A stretch of DNA of 64,000 bases from NCBI GenBank assembly GCA_003993805.1, contig RSEF01000004.1, forward strand, positions 17,322,769 through 17,386,768, written 5' to 3'. The translations under genes were made by a program, and so were the position numbers. Shown here piece after piece: positions 26,181 to 37,458 of the stretch (the first letter of the stretch is position 1; the number at the start of each line of letters is the position of its first letter). The DNA comes from Himantopus leucocephalus. Lineage: Eukaryota > Chordata > Aves > Charadriiformes > Recurvirostridae. Under the pieces are notes generated by a model, which made no database searches, had not been told where the DNA came from, and worked only from the letters and a program-made list of their open reading frames with translations.

Positions 26181-26210
26181 ATATATATATAAATTAAAAA
26201 AAAAAAAAAT
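26181..26210. repeat. Short TA microsatellite and A run
   Basis: About eight TA dinucleotides (ATATATATATATAT) followed closely by a run of A residues near 26,200. Confidence 0.85.
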
Positions 26211-27909
26211 GAGGTATTTTTCTCTCAACGATTCTGCACTTGATACACCACTGGTGAAGAAACGATATTGCTCTTCCTCCAGAAGCTATGCGAGAAGCCA
26301 AACCCAAGACTAGGGCTGGAAATGAGTAGTACTGTTTCTAGGTAATTCGACTAGGTGGCAGCATGGCAACAAATTCTCTGAATCAGATTAACCATGAGGA
26401 CTGTCTAGGCAGTTAAATATGTTCATTTGACTGATGCTTCATCCTTGTGATGACACATCTAAATTAGTTCTTCCCACTTCCAAAAAAGATTTGATTTGAA
26501 CACAGGTTGGTGTGATAGGCAGAAATTAGACACCTGATCAAAAAAGACTAATTTGATTTAGAACTCAGTATCCACTATATTACACAGTTTTGTCTGCCCA
26601 AATGCACCACAGATGTAATTCCCATTTTATTTTGTGATTTCATTTCAGTCTTAGGTCTTTTAAAAGCAGGACTTTTGCTTTTATGCATTGAAAATCTGAA
26701 GGATAATTTCCAGTTCCAAATATTTTTGGCTCAGACCCCAGAGCCTTTGTTGCTCTGAGGTGAAACAGTCTCAGCTGACGAAAAGGAAAACAGAAATTGA
26801 GTGGAAGAAGAGACTTTTACCAACAGCTACTGTTGGCTTCCCTTTGAAGTCATCTTGATTGCTGTAGCACGTGTCATCTCTTCACCACCTACTCTGCTCA
26901 TCCTAATGTTTAAGTGCGGCAGCAGGACTACGTACAAACTACCATATGAACAGAAGTGAAGGTTAAATGGTATTTTCATATATTTCATCCTGCCAACCTG
27001 TTGCGCTCAGCAAATTCAGGCCAGAAAAAGAACGCTTGCAAGATTTCAACTTCTATGTATTACTTTTCTGCTGATGGAAGTCATCCACTATCTTTGTATC
27101 TCACCTGTTTTCCCAGCTGAAAGCTGTTGGGTTTGCAGCTATTTTCATTCTCTACATTAAGCCCAGGCCTATTTCTAAGACATCTGTTTGAGGATGAAGA
27201 GAATGACTTCTGAATTTTACTGACATACCCATCTTCTCAATTTCACAAATGCTGGAACACCACTTCTAATGAGTAATTAGCATAGCATTATAAAAAAAAT
27301 CTTCACAATTGGTCTGAAAGAGATTTAACAACTGCCCATGCCTGACTACAGAGGTTAAATCTCTGTATTCCTGGAGGAGAGCATTAATGAATGAGGTAAA
27401 CAATACTAGCTCCCCCATCTATGTATAACATTAGCTTTTGCTGAATACTTATCATAACATCATATTATAATACCATATCAAGACAATTAAACTTCCAAAT
27501 CATAATGGTAACATACCCTCACCTTCTTCCCAGAGAATTAATAGGAAAATATTCCAGTAAACATTGAGTATTGCCAAGAAAAGGAATGTAGCTATATTAT
27601 TTTATTATTTCAACAGCTCTTGCATACCTTCTACTTCCCTTCATTACCAATACTGACTAATTGATCTCACAGCAATTGTTGCCACTTCATAGGAAGGAAG
27701 TGTCCCATGGTGTAAAATACTGAGCTAATATTGCATCACTGCTTAGGAATTTACATAACCTACTAGTTAAGTTCTGGAACTGTAAGTTAATTGCTGTAAA
27801 GGTCTTGAAGACTACTGTAAGAGCTTATGTTTCCCCTCTTGAAATAACACCCATCTCCCTCAAACCTCTGGTACAACCAGAAAAGATGTTTCCATTCCTG
27901 TTAGGAAAC

Positions 27910-28123
27910 GCTCTCCAGGACTGAAACCAACAACTGGGTTGATCTGATAGAGCACAGATCACTTTGCATTGTGCAAAGGGACACTAGGAATGGCATTGGT
28001 CTGATTTGCATCTATNTGCTCTCCAGGAGTGAAACCAACAACTGGGTTGATCTGATACAGCACAGATCACTTTGCATTCTGCAAAGGGACACTAGGAATG
28101 GCATTGGTCTGATTTGCATCTAT
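27910..28123. repeat. 106-bp near-identical tandem copies joined by a single N
   Basis: Copies at 27,910-28,015 and 28,018-28,123 are the same length and differ at about three positions. An N at 28,016 sits at the junction. As with the pair near 23.5 kb, an unmerged assembly overlap is the simplest explanation. Confidence 0.92.
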
Positions 28124-29060
28124 TACAGATCTTAGGACAGAAGTTGTTACCATGGCAGCTTTTATGAAAGCCTTCTTGACATTCTTCTATTAATTCTTAA
28201 GCTTGAATTTTCTAAGTTGTCCAGTGTCGAGGGTACAATATTAGCAAAATTAAACAAAATAATAATTTTTGACTTCTCCCACACTCCTTACCAAGCTCAG
28301 TGAAACGGCCATTAAAGTACATGCAAAGGAGTATTGATAAACAGAGCTTGTAAGCTTTAGATATTGCAAATCAGCAACTGTTTATGAATGTTTCCATTAT
28401 CCTGGAAGCTACACAAATTGCACATTATCATGCATCAAAAATCAAGACACAAGTGATTAAAGCATGTAGTTTATCCACAGGTATTAAGCCAGATTGGTTT
28501 GTTCACCCCATATATGAGACACAGGTAATGCTTTTTTCCTTACTATTCAGCTTTGAAAATTAGAAAGGTAAATCAACATCACCTGCAAAAAATAAAGAGT
28601 AATTTGTTTCTTCAACACCTTCGCAAAATACATTCACACCCCTAAAAGTCACTTGTCTGAAAAAGTTGCATGTAAATTACATAGCTGCTTTAGCAATAAT
28701 CTTGGTTTCATTAAATTTGGTGCAAATTTTACCAATAGCGTCAGTGAAAACAGCATTTTCTATGCTTGAAACAAGGATTAGGTGAAACCAAGTGGTGAGA
28801 CAGCCTTAATTTTTTGCATTTTCAACCAGAGATTTGGACATTAGTCATAGCTACAATTTCACCTTCTCATTTGACTCGGTTTTTTATAGATCTCCATTCA
28901 GCTGATTAAAAACAAAGTCAGTTTTAAAATGTTTATACAAATTCTTGGCATTTGTACTTTTGCTATGCACTTTTGGTTCACAAACCGCCCCAGAAAAAAA
29001 CACCGCTTTGCAAGTAGAACAACTAAGGCAAACTTCCCAGTACCTGTACCCAAGCCTTAC

Positions 29061-29429
29061 CTGCATCATAGTGACCACATGGCAGGGATTCAGGAGGTAA
29101 ATGACAGTCCTGGTGGCAAACTTGAACCCCACCTCCAGCCCAAAGATGAGGCAGAGCACCACCAGCAGCACGTTCTTGCCCAAGCTCTCCTGCTTAGTCT
29201 GGGGCTGCTGCAGCAGGTGACCCTCCAGCTCCCTGAAATACAGCCGCCGGAGCTTCCACAGGGACAGGAGGATCTCCACGACGCCCACACTGAGGAAGAC
29301 CAAACTCTCCAGAAGGCGCTGCTGCCCAGAGAGAAAGGCCGCGCACTCCGGCCCGCCGTTGCCAGCAAAGCTGGGGTCCACACCCCCGTACATCCAGTCC
29401 AGGAGATTATGGAGGCTGTAACGAGACAT
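29061..29429 (-). CDS. TMEM164: TMEM164, first coding exon (residues 1-123), partial gene
   Basis: This exon encodes 123 residues beginning [20 protein letters not shown] and ending in an [10 protein letters not shown] motif, which I recognise as the N-terminus of transmembrane protein 164. It ends in phase 0 at a good donor (CAG followed by GTAAGG on the minus strand). Hydrophobic segments lie at about residues 39-58 and 85-101, with a third starting near 105; a polar linker occupies about 61-84. TMEM164 is a multipass membrane protein reported as an acyltransferase that makes C20:4 ether phospholipids. The cysteine of the NPCH motif (residue 116 here) aligns by my recollection with human Cys123, reported as functionally important. 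The linker looks about seven residues shorter than in human. The start was chosen by family similarity and an A at -3. An in-frame upstream ATG at 29,525 with a weaker context would add 32 residues. The remaining exons, roughly 170 residues, were not found in this window. Confidence 0.93.
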
Positions 29430-29656
29430 GCTGGGACGGTGCCCCTTCTCCTCCCCGTCACTGTCCAGGAACAGGTAGGAGCAAGATGGAATCCAAGCCA
29501 AAATGCCGTCGGGCCGACGAAACATGAAATGTACGGTCGGCCCCTCTGTAGTCCCCTTCCTTCCCGAGCTTCAGGAGAAGCAACCCGCTCGGCTCCGGGC
29601 AAGGCGAATTTTTGGCTTTTCCCTTCGATGCCGGGACGGGCGCCGCCAGCAGCAGC
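29061..29656 (-). other. TMEM164: Proposed full TMEM164 exon with 5' UTR and upstream acceptor
   Basis: Reading the minus strand, a pyrimidine-rich tract followed by CGCAG sits just above 29,656 and makes a convincing splice acceptor. The exon would then hold 227 nt of 5' UTR before the MSRYS start. Possible partner donors on the same strand are CAG|GTAGGG at 29,868/29,867, giving a 211-nt intron, and a GTGAGT at 30,194-30,189. Human TMEM164 also has a noncoding first exon as far as I recall. Which donor is used, or whether the 5' UTR is unspliced, cannot be settled from sequence alone. Confidence 0.5.
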
Positions 29657-30600
29657 CTGCGAGAAGGGAGGAGCCACAGATGAATGGAGCCCGTGAGCGG
29701 CGGCCGAAGCCCCTCGCCTCAGGACCCCTCCTCTTCCCCGCCTGGCGCTCTCCGTCCGCCCCCGGCCCTCCTGGCCGCCACGGGGCTGCCCTTCTCCCCT
29801 CCGCGGCCGCCTCTCCCCCCTCCGCCGGTCTGCTGCCTCCCTCCCTCCCTCCCGCCGCCTGCCCTACCTGCTCTCCCCGCGCCCCTCGGGCCGTGCCGCA
29901 GCCCGCCCGCCCGACCAGCCCTTCCCGCCGGGCCCGCTGCCTCCGTCGGCGGGTATCCGCTCCGTCAGGGAGCGCGGCGCGGCCGGGCGGAGGCAGGCCC
30001 AGCGCCCCCGGCCATGGGGCCGGCCTCGGCCAGGGAGGGGAAGGAGGAAGCAGCGCTCCCCTCAGCGGCGGCGCCGGCACGGCGGAGAAGAGAACGAGCC
30101 CGAGCGGGCGGGCCGCCCTCCGCCGCCGTCGCCGCGCCTCTCCCGGCCCCTTCCCAGCGCCGGTAGCATCACCCCACCGACGTGCCTGACTCACACCGAA
30201 AAATGGACGAGCCCGCCGCATTGGCTGCGCCCGGCCGCCCGCTCCTCCCTCCGGCCCGGCCGCTCCCGCCTCCCGCCGCTGCCTTCGTTCCCCTCCGCCT
30301 CGGCGGCTGCGGCTGCCTCGGCGGGCCGCGCTCGCCTCTGCCTTGCGCTTCCTCCTGCCTGTTGCCTCAGCTTTTCGCCCGGCTGCTCCCCTTCCTCCTC
30401 CTCCTCCTCCTCCTCCTCGCAGCCGCCCGCGGTCCGTCCTGGCGTCCCCGCCCGCCCGGCTCCCCTCGGTGCCGCCGGCAGGGAGGAGGGCGAGGGCCGG
30501 CCATGGTTCTCCCCTCAGCGCTGCTGGCGGGCCCCGGGGTGCGCGCCCGTAACTGTTTGCCCACCCGAAACAACGAGCAGCGCTAACTCGATGAACGTGT
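29500..30600 (-). promoter_or_regulatory. TMEM164: TMEM164 CpG-island promoter
   Basis: This stretch is very GC-rich with dense CpG and is flanked on both sides by AT-rich DNA, so it is a typical CpG island. It covers the start codon region and extends upstream of TMEM164. On the minus strand it includes a CCAAT box (ATTGG on the plus strand at 30,220-30,224) and a TGACTCA AP-1/NF-E2-type site at 30,187-30,193. A run of CTC triplets lies at about 30,391-30,419. There is no TATA box at a useful distance. The likely start of transcription is about 30,100-30,200. Long open frames on both strands here reflect base composition. Confidence 0.8.
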
Positions 30601-31439
30601 TTCCCAAGTGCCGTTGCAGCAGATGTTAGTTGGCCAAGAAACGGCAGCGGCCTGCGTCGTGGCGGCGCAGCGCGAAAGGCCAAGCTGGCGAGGGGCTTCT
30701 CTGAAGGCGGGTAAGCGCGTGCCCTCGTGCGACACGCGGCGTGCAGGCCCCGTGTGTGCGCAACGGAGTCTTGAGCAGCGCGGGCCGGGTTTGGATCCTG
30801 GAGGCAACTGGTCTGTGGCTTTGTGAAGCAGCTGCACTGCCGGTATGTAACTGTTTGTGTGGGAAAGGCTAAAGGTAGGTGGAGACCTCGGTGGAGCAGT
30901 GGGTCAAGGGCGTGTTGTCAAGGTCATTGGAACCGTGAGCGAACGTACCCTGAGCGCTGTCTCAGACCACAGATTTTATCTCGCATACCCTGCCCGTAGC
31001 GTGTCGCTCTCCCCTTCCTGGCCGTTGCGGGCGCTGCCCTTCTCTGCAGAACAGCGCTGGCACCAGCCAAACTGTTGAGCCTGCTTAACTGAAAATAAAA
31101 GCTCAGTTCCACAAATAAGTATGAAAAGACCAGGCAGATCTCTCTACTGGCTGAGTCAAAGCAATTTCCGTATAGGCAGAGAGGCAGCAACACCTGGGCT
31201 GTAAACCTGGTGGCAGCATGTACATGCCATCCTGCTGTGGAAGAAATTATTCCTTTTTTTGGGAAAGAAGGGGGACCCACCAGGCTTTTCCAAGATCTTC
31301 AAGGGCTCCTTTCCACAATTAGAACTTGATAAGAATTCTTCTACAAAATGCTGTTCTCTCAGTCATTGCTGATTTATTAAAACACCTATTGTTGATCTAA
31401 TTATGCACAAACCTGCTGCAGAAAGTGAAATTGCAGAAA

Positions 31440-32515
31440 CCAGATGCACAAGGGCGCATTTATCCCAATTATGAGTGGAATAGAAATAATAGTAAGGTTA
31501 GCTTGACCACATCATGAGGTCCCTATTGACCTTAAGCACATGAAGAAAATAGAAAGGAAGACAGGTCAGATTACTGAGAATAAGAAAGACAGGCTAAAAA
31601 AAAGATATGCTGCAAAACAATTGAACTACCGAGCTATCAGGTAAAAACTGCTCGTATATTCATACTAAGAGGAAGACAGGGAAAAAGATTAATCCACTTC
31701 TCAACAGAGAAGAAAATCTGTCAACAAATTACAAAGAAAGCTAAAGTGATTGGGGCCTTTGTATCAGACTTCCAAAAAAGATCACGTGCGAGCACATAGT
31801 TAGAACTGGTGATGCCGAGAACAAAATTTTCTCAGCCCAGAGTAGGTAAAGAACAGATTAGAAGCACTCAGATAAACCAAATGTTTTCAAATTGTTTGAG
31901 TCTAGTCAACATGATCGAAAGACAGTTAAAGAACTCGCTGAATTAAGAAGGTGAATGAGATGCTGAAAAAACAGAAGGGGCAACTGTAAATTGCTGTTAC
32001 CAAAGCGGGGATGGAGCCAGAGAAACACAGCTCCATCAGTGTTATTAACTGAAATCCCTGGAAAAATCCTGGGACAAATAATCTCACAAACTATTACTAG
32101 CACCTAGATGATAAGCAGGGAATGATAGCAGTCAACATGGATCTGTCAAGAATAAATCATGCCAGATAACTTGATTTTCTCCTCCAGTAAGGACCAGGCC
32201 TTGTGGATAGGACAGAGCCTGTTGTCAGTTTGATTACGGTTTTGACGCTTACATGACCTTTTCATTAAAAAGTTAGAGAACTACGGTCTGGATAAATGCA
32301 TTATAAGGTCTATACAAAACTGACTGGGTAGCAAGCAGTAGTTCACTGCCAAAATGAAAGAATATATCACTGGGTTCCTAGAGCCTGTCTTCAGTCTGGG
32401 TCTTTTTGTTATTAACAAGGTAAATAGCGGAACAGAGGACATACTTAATAATTTTGCAGGTGACACAAGGCTGAAGGGGACAGAATTAAATTTTAAAATA
32501 GTCTTGACCATTCAG
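31440..32515 (+). mobile_element. Ancient CR1/L3-type LINE fragment, sense
   Basis: The segment resembles the reverse-transcriptase region of the old amniote CR1/L3 LINEs. Recognisable pieces include AAAAATCCTGGGACAAATAA, AACATGGATCTGTCAAGAAT, AAATCATGCCAGATAACTTG, GAGAACTACGGTCTGGATAA and a TTTTGCAGGTGACACAAGGC-like block near the end. Stops and indels are frequent and divergence is much higher than in the young CR1 copies, so the insertion probably predates birds. The left boundary is approximate. Confidence 0.8.
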
Positions 32516-33344
32516 AAACATGCTTTTTTTTAAAAAAAAAATAAGATATTCAGTAAGATTGAGTTGCAGCATAGTTCAGCACATTATTCTGGTGTAAGTC
32601 ACCTGGTATAAACCATCACTGCCTTTCCTTTTCCCCTTGCTACCCATTTGCTCTCACACTGTCTTATGCCAGCATAAGCTTTACTGGGCTATGTGCTTGG
32701 CTGGATGAGGAAGCTGATTAACATTACAATTATAATTCCAGAGGTATTTGTAACCTGGAGCACTTTGCTGATCTGTTTGATCCTACTTTGGGTCATGGTG
32801 ATGGATGAGGTGACCTGCTGATTTCTTGGTTTTTTGTGATTTTCCACTTATTAAAAAGCAAGAGCATAGTTGGTATAAAACCAGACATCCTGATACGATT
32901 GATATTTCTTTGCAACAGCACAATATCGTTAATTCATGTTCAGATTGTGATTCTCTGATCTTGATCTGCTGGGTGGCTTAGGCACAGTTCCGTCATTCTC
33001 TCTGTTTCAGTTTCTTCAGCGTCTTTGAAAAGCGCTCTGAAATCTGTGAATAAGAATTTATTATTATTGACCGAACGCTAAGCCGTTGCTCTTTTCTGTT
33101 TGTTAACCATTTCTTCTCATCCTCTCACTAAGTAATGTAGGCTCTTACTGGGATCCATTGTAAACACACATATCTCCTATGTCAATAGAAATGGTTCTGT
33201 AAAAGCAATAAATTCCTGTAACTAAAATGTTTGCGCAAGAGCCTGAGGCTTGTTCTTGTATCTAACATGAGTTTCATTTTTCTGTCTGTGGCTTCTTGAA
33301 ATATAAAAATGGTGAAATCTAATGTTAATCCATGAAGAAATGCC

Positions 33345-33775
33345 AGGGCCATGAGTGTGCCAGCAGTCCTTAACCACCCGGAGCAGCCTTGCGTGGGGCT
33401 CCTACTTGCGGGTCATCTGCCTGGGAGCTCCATGTTAGCTCTGGCCCGGACCCCAGTCCTCCCCCAAGCTATGCAGTTCGCAGATCTCTGTCCTCAGCTC
33501 TGTCCTTTGCAGTTCCCGACTTGTTGCCTGGGCTGCCCAGACTGGCCTTGGACCCGATGTGTCACCCCTCATTTCTCTAATGATCACTGGACTCTCGACA
33601 GAAGCTGTCACTGTCCCCACCCCTGTTCCGCTCGCCTGGCTTGGTGCTGTGGGATTGCGCCCCTGATGGCAAGGTCACTGCCCCTCCGCGTGTGTGGTCG
33701 CCCTTGGCTCCTGGATTGCCTGCCTTGGTGGAGCAGCCACGCTCTCGCTGCTCCCTGACAGTGTATGAAGTTCAA
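33345..33775. repeat. GC-rich, pyrimidine-rich block, possible old interspersed repeat
   Basis: About 430 bp rich in CCT, CTGG and CCC words stands out from AT-rich DNA on both sides, with sharp edges near 33,345 and 33,775. CpG content is modest, so it does not look like a promoter island. An open frame of 135 codons runs through it (33,351-33,758), but its composition (many C, W, P, L) is that of pyrimidine-rich noncoding DNA. The texture resembles GC-rich ends of some ancient amniote repeats, but I cannot name a family. Confidence 0.4.
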
Positions 33776-34169
33776 AGTCAGCTTATGGAACGTTGCTTCC
33801 TCTGTAGAATAAAACTCTCTATCTTATCTCTCCCTAATGTATCATTTGCAAATTCCATCTTAAGTAAGCCTGGAAGTAAAGGCAAGGCCTGAAGTCTTGT
33901 ATGTAGTAGATATCATCAATAAGCATCAGCAGTTGAAATTCAAAGCAGAGGGACTAAAAGACCTTAATTCTTACTCAGAAAAGCATTTAAGTATGTGCTT
34001 AGCTGAAGCCTGTCCTCAAATCCTTTGAATTTAGGTATATAAATTGAGACCTTTCCTTAACATCAGGCTATATTGCTTTAACTTTAGAAATGTGATGCTA
34101 CACATCAGTATGTGGTTACACCTGTAGATTTACTAGAAACCGTTTGTCCTTGTTGTATAGTTGTTTTTA

Positions 34170-34192
34170 NNNNNNNNNNAAAAAAAAAAAAG
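34170..34192. other. Assembly gap (10 N) before a poly-A run
   Basis: Ns fill 34,170-34,179 and an A run follows. The gap probably formed at the homopolymer. Confidence 0.9.
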
Positions 34193-35676
34193 AAAAAAAC
34201 CCCACAAACAAAATGAGCAATGAAGTAAAATAATATTTTAAGTCTTGAAATGTTTCTGGTGAATAACAATATCATGAAGACATCAGCAGAACTACTTTAA
34301 CAGTGGAGCTGTAATTTATCGTGCACTTTTATGCACAAAGTAATAAAACAAATTCTGATGATTAGTAGTTTATCAGAGCCTAGCTGATGGAAAACACACA
34401 TTCCCCACGCTGTCCTCTGACACCAGTCTGTTGTTCTGGAGCTGATGCATCTCTTCAAAGCATAGGGAAAAGGTGTTTTATTCCTGTTTCTTGAAAGAAA
34501 CCTGAAGCGTAAAGCGGTTGTGTCTTGTCTAATTTCCCGTGGTCTGTGGCAGTCAGGACTGAACCACGAAAACTTTCCACCTGATTATATCTGTAACTCT
34601 TCCATTTTATCCTCGCTTCCATTTCCTCCTTTCTTCTCCCACCTTTATTAGACATTTCTTGGTCAGCCGTGAAGGACAGTCTTGCAAGGCTGCGTTGGAG
34701 ACAACAGTTTGCTTTGTTCCCTCAGTTTGCAAGTTAGCATTACTGTAGTTTTATGTGCTCGGTCTAGACAGTGAGAGGTGAACCTTGTGTGAATTCCTAC
34801 TCATAGGGACTAGGAAGGAAAAGAGAATTGTCTACCTAAGACAGGAAGGAATGAGGACACCTGGATTGACGGGAAAAGCAGGAATGGGGACGAGTTTTGC
34901 AAGGAGTTGGGATTAGGTGGCCAGTTAAAGTACTGCTGTTTATTTACAAGATTTTTAATAAAAGAATGGGAACATTATGTGCAGGATCTTTGATCTGATG
35001 ATCTTTGGAGATGCAAATGGAGTCAGAGTCAGCAACAAATTTATCACTTTCTTAAGTTTAAAATGGAAGCTGGGTTGAGACTCCTTGTTAGTCTGTCATT
35101 TCTTGTCTGAAGAACAGTACTGGGCACAGTATTGCAGGCTGAAGTATGCTTTGAGCAGTCGGAATGAGACTTGGAATAGCTACTGGGCAGCACTTGCAGA
35201 CTACGGGCATGAATATATTCAAGTCGTGTGCACAGAAAGCAACAACATTTCTACTGCTTAGTCTTGTAAACCAGAAGGCTTCTTTCTGTACAGAATAGAA
35301 AACAGACTCTCTTTGGCTTTCTACTAACATCCGACCTCTTTCCACTTTTCACATGGCCTTCTTGCTGCATTCCTTGTAGCCCAGGAATTAAATCAAATGT
35401 ACTTTCCCTTCACAAATTAGGAAAATTGCTCCCCTACCCTGATGGAATCTTCAGAAGTGTATACATGTACATGTTTCCTCTCTCCTCTTATTTTCAATTT
35501 TTGATTGTTTGAATGATTTTTGTTGTTTGAATGGCTGTGATACCCCAGGCTGAGTTCTACTAAGTCCTGAAATATTTTTATAGTCTTAAGAAAATTCTTC
35601 TCCTTTTATCCAACTTTCAAAAAGTAATCAAACCCAGGACCATTTGCAAAAGCAGTGGGGCTGCAAGCACTGCTAT

Positions 35677-35745
35677 ACTGACTATGGTAAATGCTGATTA
35701 CTTGCTTTGTTTTATTGAGCGTGAAGATTGGAAATAGATGGTGAT
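35677..35745 (+). repeat. Left copy of a roughly 70-bp repeat flanking the retrovirus
   Basis: From ACTGACTATG to GAAATAGATGGTGAT this matches 39,161-39,226 at about 80% identity with small indels. It may be the last part of a mostly deleted 5' LTR, or a duplicated flank. No clear primer-binding site follows it. Confidence 0.6.
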
Positions 35746-35765
35746 AATTAGGCAGCGGTACTGTT

Positions 35766-35827
35766 AGCTCCTGGTAAGACATGGCCTAGACTCCTTAGTT
35801 CCTGAGAAGATACGGCCTAGCACAATT
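35766..35827. repeat. Two diverged 31-bp tandem copies
   Basis: Units at 35,766-35,796 and 35,797-35,827 share the pattern AG(C/T)TCCTG, AAGA and GGCCTAG with several substitutions. They lie just inside the left end of the retrovirus remnant, where a leader or primer-binding region would be expected. Confidence 0.6.
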
Positions 35828-35849
35828 CTCAGGGTTTGCCCAGCAGGGC

Positions 35850-36350
35850 TGATTTCAGTTGGCGGTGCCTGAACCAGAGCACTGTTCACTCCGTCAGAGT
35901 GGGTACATCTGTTACATCATCCTACCCCAAAAAGGGACGATGAGTTACAGGATACGCCATCACCACAAAATTTATGGTGCTGCAAGCAAGAGCTCTTCTG
36001 GGACACCTCGGGGCACAACCTGCAGAATTAACAGCATTAACTTGAGCATGTGCTTTAGCAGAAAATCAAACCACTAACATCCATATAGACTCCAAATGTC
36101 CTCTGGGAGTAGTGGTTGCAACAGGACTGATCTGGAAAGACAGATGGTTTCTAACTTCAGCAGGACAGAAAACAGCACATCAAGAACAAATTTTGGGTCT
36201 TCTACATGCTCTAGAAAAAAAACCTAGTATCAGTATTATACCATAAAGCAATACCAGTGAGATACTTCTGATCTGACTGAAGGAAACAATCTTGCCAACA
36301 GTGCGGCTAAGGTTGCAGCCTTAAAACCCTTATGGGTCCAACCAAAAATA
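35850..36350 (+). pseudogene. pol: Retroviral RNase H remnant (pol)
   Basis: Scattered frames encode pieces typical of the retroviral RNase H domain: an AQPAELTALT-like segment near 36,010, then an IHIDS strand with the active-site aspartate near 36,080, and a GLIWKDRWFLTSAGQ stretch near 36,130. HQEQILGLLHALE follows near 36,180. Internal stops and frameshifts separate these pieces. The reverse transcriptase that should precede them is absent, so the deletion breakpoint lies around 35,750-35,860. Confidence 0.75.
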
Positions 36351-36439
36351 CAAGAAGAAATACTGAAACTTTGCCCACAGAAGAAATTGAAAAATGGAAA
36401 CGTTTAGGAGCACAACAAGCAAATGGAATCTGGGCATTA

Positions 36440-37456
36440 GAAGATAAACCTGTTCTCCCAGGACTATGTTGATACCTTTAGTCAGACAACTTCACCGGAC
36501 ACATGGAGGAGATCTTATCTAGAAACTCAAGTCTGTCAATCATGGGTGGCACCTGGATCGACCCAAACAATATTACAAGTCACGAAAGGATGTGTGATAT
36601 GTGCAGAATATAATGCAAAGTCCAAGACAGGGACAAAAACAAAAGGAGAGTGCCCTTGAGCTTGGATGCTGTTTCAGAAACTATATCTTTCTTTGCAGAT
36701 ATACCTCAAAAAGATGGACAAAAACACCTACTGGTTATAATGGAACAATTATCCCATTGGTTAGAGGTATTCCCTACCCAAAAAGCAACTGCTGAAATGG
36801 TGGTTAAAGCTTTACTAAAAGATATCGTACCATGTTATGGAGTGCCTGAGGGAATAGACTCCAATAAAGGATCATATTTTACAGCTGAAATATTAGAAAA
36901 CCTATATAAAGATTTAGGAATTTGACAAAGACTGCATACACCTTATCACCCCCGATCCTCAGGACAGGTAGAGAGGATGAACTGTACTCTAAAGAGTGAA
37001 CTGGGAAAAATTTGTAGAGAAAATCAATTAAAATGTGCAGAAGCTTTACCATTAGCACTGTAAGAATTAAGGCAATGTCCAAACCCAGGTCATAATTTTT
37101 TGAGATTTTATTCGGAAGACCAGACAGAATTCCAGGAACCTTTGTTCGAACACACACAAGCCTTCTGGCAGGGGATGCAGCAGTTACCCAGTAAGTCTTA
37201 TATCTACAAAATAGTAACAAATATAAAGAAACAGTATGAAGCTGTACTTATGCAAACTTTACCTTTAGGAGACTATTTGTATCTGTATCAACCTGGAGAT
37301 TATGTCACAACAAAGATCTGCAAGACTAAAGATGCATTACAACCCAGGTGGGAGGGTCCTGTGCAAATATTGCTGTGTACTTATGCTGCTCTCAAAGTTG
37401 CAGGTACAGACGTATGGATCCGCCACTCTCAGGTGAAAGCCGCACTGAACTCCTAG
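36440..37456 (+). pseudogene. pol: Retroviral integrase remnant (pol 3' end)
   Basis: An HRTH pair near 36,491 and a CVIC pair at 36,591-36,602 mark the HHCC zinc-binding domain. A core region follows at about 36,650-36,990, with candidate catalytic acids in LDAVSE, GIDSNKG and GQVERMNCT, the expected DDE order. The C-terminal part (PGDYVTTKI, RWEGPVQILL, WIRHSQVKAAL) ends at a stop at 37,454-37,456. Stops break the frame, for example the TGA after KDLGI at about 36,923-36,925 and a TAA near 37,061. The frame also shifts between core and zinc-binding parts. The tail is typical of gammaretrovirus-like elements. Confidence 0.85.
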
Positions 37457-37458
37457 TG

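Larger units (their letters stand above)
19851..28883. other. AT-rich, repeat-poor stretch; proposed TMEM164 intron
   Basis: Nine kilobases of low-GC DNA with no recognisable transposon and no open frame above about 75 codons. Two assembly duplications lie within it. Parts such as 21,180-21,310 have the look of conserved noncoding DNA, but this cannot be judged without alignment. I searched by eye for later TMEM164 exons in reverse and found none. Confidence 0.5.

Noticed and set aside
20160..28860. Possible TMEM164 3' UTR or later exons in the AT-rich stretch
   Set aside because: I looked in reverse for the expected later segments of the protein and for a final exon with polyadenylation signal and found none. 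A long intron is the simpler reading.
28929..29696. 255-codon open frame opposite the TMEM164 exon
   Set aside because: It is the antisense reading of a GC-biased coding exon and extends across the splice site without a family match.
29571..30683. 370-codon open frame on the minus strand in the TMEM164 island
   Set aside because: The translation is dominated by R, G, A and P as expected from GC-rich DNA, it is not in frame with TMEM164, and it resembles no family. It overlaps promoter and 5' UTR sequence.
33351..33758. 135-codon open frame in the GC-rich block
   Set aside because: There is no family resemblance, and the block looks like a repeat. An uninterrupted frame of this size is expected in pyrimidine-rich sequence.
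36650..37456. Retroviral integrase frames as an active or domesticated gene
   Set aside because: Stops and frame changes fall within the core domain and between domains, so there is no intact integrase and no sign of preserved coding.
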